Below, piece by piece: positions 25,281-30,236 of a DNA stretch of 30,236 nucleotides (the stretch's first letter is position 1; the number at the start of each line of letters is the position of its first letter). The stretch comes from a virus, in IMG/VR virus record IMGVR_UViG_3300010883_009484, positions 1-30,236 of that record, one strand, 5' to 3'. The position numbers were made by a program, and so were the translations under genes. The notes beneath the pieces were generated by a model. That model saw nothing but the letters and a program-made list of their open reading frames with translations, searched no databases and was not told the DNA's origin.

Positions 25281-26661
25281 CTTAGAAAATTATAAAGCAG
25301 AAATAGAAAAGATATCGGGTACACCTACTTTTTGCGTCTTACCTTGGATACACTTTGCTACACGACCTAATGGTGATATGAGATTATGTTGTAGTGCAAA
25401 CGCAAGTGGTGCAGGTGATGATCACGAAGTAGGATTAGTTAAAATGGAGGATGGATTACCAGCAAACTTTGGTAAGCATACTCCAATGGAAGCCTGGAAC
25501 AACGAGTATATGAAAAGTGCAAGGCGCACTATGTTAGCAGGACAAGTGCCTGCAAGTTGTCGTAAATGTTTTAAAGAAGAAAGCCAAGGAGTTGTAAGTA
25601 AACGTATTTGGGAAACAGGTACTTGGCACAGAGATGAGAATGGGGTAGATATTCCTTATTTAATTGAACAAACTAAAGCAGACGGAACAGTACCGGAAGA
25701 GTTAGTTTACTTAGATTTAAGATTAGGTCACACTTGTAATATTAAGTGTGTAATGTGTAGTCCGCACGATAGTAGCAAATGGGTAGCAGATCATAAAAAA
25801 CTTATTCCTTTATTGCAGGATCCTGAAGTTAAAAGGCAAATGCAATTTGATAAAAGTACATTCAATAATAAGTGGCACGAAAAAGATACGTTCTGGGAAG
25901 AAATGTATGCACAGATACCTAATCTAAAACAAGTGTACTTTGCAGGCGGTGAGCCTCTAATGATTAAAGAACACAAAATGTTTATTGAAGAAATCATTAG
26001 GCAAGGTTATCAAGACAAAATATTGTTACGTTACAATTCAAATGGACTGTTAGTAGACGAAGATTTAATTCAGTTATGGTCAAGGTTTAAAAAAGTAAAG
26101 TTTGCTATTAGTATGGATGCTAGTCACGGACGTGATGAATACATACGTTTTCCTACAAACTTTGATACTGTAGAAAAAACACTACATATGCTTGACAACA
26201 CTCCTGACAACATACAAACAAGTTTAGCAACAGCAATACAAATATTCAACGTAAAACATTTGCCAGACTTTATGAAGTGGAAACTTGAAAGCGGATTTAA
26301 GAAATTAAATAACGGCACAGTCCCTGGCGGAGTACAAATGGGCGGTGGCTTAGTTAATATGCACTTACTGTACATTCCGACTTTCCTTAGTATACAAATA
26401 CTACCAGAACACGACAAGCAAGAAGTTAAAGAACGCTTTATGGACTTTAAAGATTGGTTATGGAACAACTACAGACAAGACGACGACTTTTGGAAAAATA
26501 ATCCTTATGGATGGAAACGTTGGGAAGCGGTTCTTAATCATATGAACGCACAGGATAATAGTCACTTGTTGCCGGGCTTTAAAGAATATACAAACAAACT
26601 TGATGCAATACGTAATCTAAACGCAGCAAAAGTATTTCCTGAATTGGCACATTTATTGTAA
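25273..26661 (+). CDS. Radical SAM protein with N-terminal cysteine domain, 462 aa
   Basis: ATG at 25273 with AAAGGA upstream, overlapping the PP-loop gene by 8 bases; a farther TTG lies inside that gene. The N-terminal domain has FCVLPWIHFAT (Cys21), MRLCCSAN (39-40) and ASCRKCF (96 and 99). The core CNIKCVMC gives Cys 155, 159 and 162, and FAGGEPL near 223-230 is the SAM-binding motif. SMDASHGRDEYIRFPTNFD matches the substrate-side strand seen in twitch/SPASM proteins. The layout (Cys-rich N-domain, then radical SAM core) is the same as in the gene at 14907. Partners: the PP-loop protein before it and radical SAM gene after it (TAATG, one-base overlap, no clear ribosome site, suggesting re-initiation). 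Confidence 0.88.
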   Translation: MSDLENYKAEIEKISGTPTFCVLPWIHFATRPNGDMRLCCSANASGAGDDHEVGLVKMEDGLPANFGKHTPMEAWNNEYMKSARRTMLAGQVPASCRKCFKEESQGVVSKRIWETGTWHRDENGVDIPYLIEQTKADGTVPEELVYLDLRLGHTCNIKCVMCSPHDSSKWVADHKKLIPLLQDPEVKRQMQFDKSTFNNKWHEKDTFWEEMYAQIPNLKQVYFAGGEPLMIKEHKMFIEEIIRQGYQDKILLRYNSNGLLVDEDLIQLWSRFKKVKFAISMDASHGRDEYIRFPTNFDTVEKTLHMLDNTPDNIQTSLATAIQIFNVKHLPDFMKWKLESGFKKLNNGTVPGGVQMGGGLVNMHLLYIPTFLSIQILPEHDKQEVKERFMDFKDWLWNNYRQDDDFWKNNPYGWKRWEAVLNHMNAQDNSHLLPGFKEYTNKLDAIRNLNAAKVFPELAHLL

Positions 26662-27725
26662 TGGATAAGTTTACTACAATTGAACCTGTAAGAGATAAGT
26701 TTTTTCACGTTGAGTGGGAAACCACTCTAAAGTGCAATCTTGATTGTAGTTACTGTGGAGATGGTCACGACAATAGTTTACCTCACCCAAGTTTACGAGA
26801 AAGTCTTAATACTGCTGACTTTATATTTGAGTATGTAAGTCATTATATGCAACTAAAGCCAAAAGAACATAGACACGTAAACATTAATGTGTTCGGCGGT
26901 GAAAGTTTGTTTCATCCTAAGATACCAGACATTTTAAAATATTTAAGAAGCAAAAGAGAACTGTATGATTTTTCTTGTAATGTAAGTACAATTACTAACG
27001 CTATTGTAGGACCTCATCTTTGGGGAAGACTAGTTGATTTATTAGATTATTTTACAATTAGTTTTCACGCAGAAAGCACACCAAAACAACAGCGTATGCT
27101 AAGAAACAATGTGCTGTACTTAATGAAGCACGACAAGCAGTTTCAAGTAAACATTATGATGCATCCTAAACACTGGGAAGCCTGCCGTGATATGGAAGAA
27201 TGGTGTAAACAGCAAGGTGTAAGATATCACTTGCGTCAAATTGACCATTCTATTTTTGACAGACGATTTAATTATTCAGCAGAACAAAGCGAATACCTTA
27301 CAGGAGAAAAACCTGTAGGATTAGCTACAATAGCATTGGCGGCAGTTACAGGACAAATTAATTTATCAGAGTCTGGTAGAGCGTGTTGCGGTGGACAAGA
27401 ATTATGTTGTGGATCAGCAACAACTGAATGGGTGCCTGGAAATAACTTTAAAGGTTGGCACTGTTCAGTAAATGAGTTTTTTCTTTATATCAAACAAAAC
27501 ACTGGCGAAGTTTATACTAACAAAGATTGTAAAATGAACTTTAATGGCAGTGTTGGTCCTATTGGACATTTATCAGATACTCCTGCTATACTAGAAAGTA
27601 TAAAAAATACTTCACCTATTATATGTAAGAAAAGAAGTTGTTGGTGCGGGATATGTGCGCCCAAGGCTAAAACACAACACGAGTATGAACGAATAATGGT
27701 AAAGTATCACGATGAAACTAACTAG
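26661..27725 (+). CDS. Radical SAM protein with two C-terminal Cys clusters, 354 aa
   Basis: ATG at 26661, sharing one base with the previous stop. TTLKCNLDCSYCGDG gives Cys 25, 29 and 32, and NVFGGESLFH (~78-87) is a GGE-type motif. The C-terminal third has ACCGGQELCCG, FKGWHCSVNEFFLYI, YTNKDC and SCWCGICAPK, about ten Cys in all, which could bind one or two auxiliary iron-sulfur clusters. It is most similar to the minus-strand gene at 28664-29728 (same CCGG, FK-W-CSVN, CGxCxPKAK blocks). Substrate unknown. It overlaps the next gene by 14 bases. Confidence 0.88.
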   Translation: MDKFTTIEPVRDKFFHVEWETTLKCNLDCSYCGDGHDNSLPHPSLRESLNTADFIFEYVSHYMQLKPKEHRHVNINVFGGESLFHPKIPDILKYLRSKRELYDFSCNVSTITNAIVGPHLWGRLVDLLDYFTISFHAESTPKQQRMLRNNVLYLMKHDKQFQVNIMMHPKHWEACRDMEEWCKQQGVRYHLRQIDHSIFDRRFNYSAEQSEYLTGEKPVGLATIALAAVTGQINLSESGRACCGGQELCCGSATTEWVPGNNFKGWHCSVNEFFLYIKQNTGEVYTNKDCKMNFNGSVGPIGHLSDTPAILESIKNTSPIICKKRSCWCGICAPKAKTQHEYERIMVKYHDETN

Positions 27726-28683
27726 AGTTGAAAATAACTTAAAGCCAAATCAGTTGCGTATTGAATATATGCTTGGTAATTTATGTAACCATAAATGTTC
27801 ATATTGCTTCCCGGGCAGTAATGAAGGTTCACATCCTTGGCCGGACATTGATCAAGTTAAAACAAATCTTTCACATTTACTTAATCATTATGTAAAGCAG
27901 GGTAAAGATTATTTCCAATTATATCTAATTGGCGGCGAACCAACACTATGGAAAGAGCTTCCTGAATTTTGTCGTTATTTCAAACAGAATTTTAATTGTC
28001 AAATTAATATTAGTACTAACGGGTCAAGATCAGTATCGTGGTGGGAAAGAAATGCAGATTGTTTTGATGTTGTTGAAATTAGTGTGCATCACGAATTTGC
28101 AAAAGTAGAACATCTTAAAAAAGTTTCAGATTTGATTTATAAAAAGAACATTTACGTAAACTGCAATGTACTAATGGATTATGGGTATTTTGATAAATGT
28201 AAAGCTATTATTGAGCAGCTAAAGACAAGTAAAAAACGCTGGCCAATTATTGCAAAGACGGTAAACATAAATGGCGCAACATTTTATAATCCTGAAGAAA
28301 CAACGTATCTTGAAAAAAGTCTTAAACGTGTACCTAACTTACTTTGGTATTGGCGTAATAAAATAGACACAGAGTTAAAACTTAAACTTACATTTGAAAA
28401 CGGCACAACTAAAAAAGTTACTGGAGATAATTATATTTCAGTACACAACCTAAATAAGTTTGAAGGTTGGACTTGTGAACTAGGCTTAGATGTAATAAAA
28501 ATATTTCAAGAAGGCAATATTAAATCTAATTGTCAACAAACACTGTATAGATTAAATCGCGATTATAATTTATATGATAAAGATTTTGTTAAAGACTTTA
28601 GTCCACGATTGTGTAATGTAATTTGTGAACAAAAGATTTGTGGCTGTAGTGGCGAAATTAGTATTAATAAGATTGCACCTTAA
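27712..28683 (+). CDS. Radical SAM protein with Cys-rich tail, 323 aa
   Basis: ATG at 27712. MLGNLCNHKCSYCFPG gives Cys 25, 29 and 32; LYLIGGEPTLW near 81-91 is the GGEP motif; INISTNGS follows. The tail NKFEGWTCELGLDVIKIF ... SNCQQT ... LCNVICEQKICGCSG has at least five Cys and aligns with the tails of the genes at 21926 and 29715(-). It ends TAA at 28681-28683, converging with the minus-strand radical SAM gene and overlapping it by 20 bases. No terminator hairpin is visible in the overlap. Substrate unknown. Confidence 0.87.
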   Translation: MKLTRVENNLKPNQLRIEYMLGNLCNHKCSYCFPGSNEGSHPWPDIDQVKTNLSHLLNHYVKQGKDYFQLYLIGGEPTLWKELPEFCRYFKQNFNCQINISTNGSRSVSWWERNADCFDVVEISVHHEFAKVEHLKKVSDLIYKKNIYVNCNVLMDYGYFDKCKAIIEQLKTSKKRWPIIAKTVNINGATFYNPEETTYLEKSLKRVPNLLWYWRNKIDTELKLKLTFENGTTKKVTGDNYISVHNLNKFEGWTCELGLDVIKIFQEGNIKSNCQQTLYRLNRDYNLYDKDFVKDFSPRLCNVICEQKICGCSGEISINKIAP

Positions 28684-29728
28684 TAATTTCTTTATAATCT
28701 TCAAATGACTTTGCTTTGGGAACACACATACCACAACCACATCTTAGGTTTGGACATACTATTGTTTCATTTTTATTTTTGTTAGCATATTCAATTATAG
28801 CATCAGTGTTACTAAGGTTACCTAACGGGCCTCTTAGACCGTTGTGTAGTGCTTGGCACGTTTGATGATGGTATACGCTGCCAGTATGTTGATCAATGTG
28901 TAAGAAGTACTTGTTAACGCTACAAAACCAATCTTTAAAGTGTGTATCAACCATTGTAACTTCTTGCCACTCGTTGTTTACTTTACCTTTTAAACAGCGT
29001 CCGCCACAGCATTTACGTCCGAGCTCAGTTCCAGCTCGAGTGCCTACAGCAGGCTTTGGCATATTAGTGTAATCAAAAAACCAATTTTGTTGTTCGTCTG
29101 TGTAGTCGTGAGTTGTTCTACGTTGACTGCCATCACTGTCAGTAAACCACCCTTTGCGTTCTGCATTGCCATCGCCAATCGGGCGTGGATTATGTGTAAT
29201 ACCTAGTTCTTTAAGTTCTTCGCATACTGCTACACCTTCATCCCAATTATCAGTGTGTAGCATTACATTAACTTGTAACCATATTCCTTTAGCGTGTAAC
29301 AATTTAATGTTGTCTAATGTTTGTTGTTTTAGTTTGCTATGCCCTTCTGTGTGATAACTTACTGTAACACCTTCAAATAGCTCTGTTATACGATCTGTAT
29401 TTTTAGGATGCCAAGCACCGTTGGTAGTTAAACTAAGTCTAAAACGTGTTTCGTTATTTTTAATGTACTCAGCTAATTGCCAAAATGCAGGATTAACAGT
29501 AGGTTCGCCGCCTGTAAAGTTTATATTAACTAGGTCAGAATAGATGCTAGTATATTCTTTTACAAACTTAAATGTGCGTAATAATTCTTCATAGCTGTGG
29601 GGAGAACTAATGTTGTCGTGACGGCTTATTTCGCAATAACTGCAATCAAAATTACACCTACGCCCAGTGTCCCACGTAACCATTAATCGTTCGGGGCCTG
29701 TAAGATTTATAGCATCAGTTACTATCAT
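28664..29728 (-). CDS. Radical SAM protein with two C-terminal Cys clusters, minus strand, 354 aa
   Basis: ATG at 29728 (a TTG lies one codon ahead). TGRRCNFDCSYCEIS gives Cys 25, 29 and 32 from that ATG, NFTGGEPTVNP near 69-79 is the SAM motif, and LSLTTNGAWH follows. The C-terminal third has RKCCGGRCLKG, FKDWFCSVNKYFLHI, HHQTC and CPNLRCGCGMCVPKAK. These blocks mirror the plus-strand gene at 26661, so the pair are paralogues in opposite orientation. It overlaps the upstream minus-strand gene by 14 bases. Together with that gene it forms an outward run from the right edge converging on the plus-strand cassette. Confidence 0.88.
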   Translation of the reverse strand: MIVTDAINLTGPERLMVTWDTGRRCNFDCSYCEISRHDNISSPHSYEELLRTFKFVKEYTSIYSDLVNINFTGGEPTVNPAFWQLAEYIKNNETRFRLSLTTNGAWHPKNTDRITELFEGVTVSYHTEGHSKLKQQTLDNIKLLHAKGIWLQVNVMLHTDNWDEGVAVCEELKELGITHNPRPIGDGNAERKGWFTDSDGSQRRTTHDYTDEQQNWFFDYTNMPKPAVGTRAGTELGRKCCGGRCLKGKVNNEWQEVTMVDTHFKDWFCSVNKYFLHIDQHTGSVYHHQTCQALHNGLRGPLGNLSNTDAIIEYANKNKNETIVCPNLRCGCGMCVPKAKSFEDYKEIIKVQSY

Positions 29729-30236
29729 CAATTTGTTTCACATCTATTTTAGTTAGTGGAATATCAGCAGCACAAGTACACCATTTGCGTGTGCAGTCAA
29801 TCCATTCTTCGGGAGGCTCAAATGTACCTTTGTATATATTACCTAAACTACCGCCTACTCTACACGTAGCACGATGCACATCACCGTCCCAATTAATCAT
29901 TAAACTTTCAATACCTGCTGAACAACTCCAACCTTCAAATTGGTTAAGTTTATGTTTGATAATATCATTGGCGTGCATATAATGTTCATCGTCAATTACA
30001 GTATTTGCCATAGCTTTTGCAGGCTTGCTAAGTATCCATTCAAGATCTTTTTCTTTGTAGCGCATATCATCAAACCAGTCACGGTCATCAGCTTCTGTCC
30101 AACGTATTCGTCTAACTACATACGGAATATTATGTCCGTCAAACATATTACAAGCAGCCTTAACTTTGTCCATATGTTCGTGGTGCGCCATTACATTTAC
30201 TTGGAATGGAATATTCTCTAGTGTTTCATTTAACTG
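29715..30236 (-). CDS. Radical SAM protein, C-terminal part only (5' end beyond right edge)
   Basis: The frame is open to the right edge (30236); the ATG at 30191 is internal. The visible residues start QLNETLENIPFQVNVMAHHE, which aligns with the QVNIMMHPKHW and QVNVMLHTDNW strands of the two other radical SAM proteins nearby, so the core Cys motif should lie outside the window. The tail has FEGWSCSAGIESLMINWDGD ... HRATC ... DCTRKWCTCA, like the genes at 21926 and 27712. About 173 residues are visible. It is the eighth radical SAM protein in the window by my count. The core motif itself cannot be verified here. Confidence 0.75.
   Translation of the reverse strand, partial: QLNETLENIPFQVNVMAHHEHMDKVKAACNMFDGHNIPYVVRRIRWTEADDRDWFDDMRYKEKDLEWILSKPAKAMANTVIDDEHYMHANDIIKHKLNQFEGWSCSAGIESLMINWDGDVHRATCRVGGSLGNIYKGTFEPPEEWIDCTRKWCTCAADIPLTKIDVKQIDDSN

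Noticed and set aside
1-30236. tRNA genes, CRISPR arrays, insertion sequences or attachment sites
   Set aside because: No cloverleaf-like stretches, spaced direct repeats, transposase genes or terminal inverted repeats were seen; intergenic space is too small for most of them.

Overview
The window looks like a piece of the genome of a tailed phage of the T4-like (contractile-tail) type, probably marine. It is AT-rich and almost gap-free. Its left third encodes virion and tail-fibre proteins, one with a phage tail-collar domain. Several gene boundaries carry the octamer NATAAATA, the late-promoter motif of T4-like phages and their marine cyanophage and pelagiphage relatives. No ribosomal, housekeeping, integrase or transposase genes are visible, and the host cannot be named from this sequence alone.

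Layout. (1) 1-11338, plus strand: virion structural genes. A very large structural protein runs in from the left edge and is split by one in-frame TGA at 1631-1633; the same frame is open on both sides of it. A 204-aa virion-type protein follows, then three tandem fibre proteins that share an N-terminal module of about 190 residues (one ends in a collar domain, one in a DAATKNYVD-type stalk, one in a DLAEKY-type domain), then a fourth fibre-like protein. Late-type octamers lie at 4209, 8768 and 10318. (2) 11339-21248: a new sigma70-type promoter (TTGACA-N17-TATACT) opens a tightly overlapping run of genes: a small conserved-looking protein, two paralogous GT-A-like glycosyltransferases, an unknown protein, a third GT-A-like protein, a radical SAM protein with an N-terminal cysteine domain, a dTDP-glucose-4,6-dehydratase-like enzyme, a 2-oxoglutarate/Fe(II) oxygenase, a GT-B-like protein and two SGNH hydrolases. 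(3) 21245-28683: a second, perfect sigma70 promoter (TTGACA-N17-TATAAT) whose expected transcription start falls on the next ATG. It leads a GT-A-like protein, five more radical SAM proteins, a methyltransferase-like protein and a QueC-like PP-loop ATPase. (4) 28664-30236, minus strand: two more radical SAM proteins converge on the previous run, overlapping it by 20 bases; the last is cut by the right edge.

How the parts may work together (inference). Sugar-nucleotide, glycosyl-transfer, hydroxylation, esterase or acyl-transfer, methylation and radical chemistry are packed directly downstream of the fibre genes. That suggests a phage-encoded surface-decoration pathway acting on fibres, on a phage glycan, or on host envelope sugars or peptides. 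Eight radical SAM proteins in about 15 kb is extraordinary and is the best candidate for an undescribed system here. A second global signal is that I could not find a single CATG in the whole window, as if the phage has purged that palindrome.
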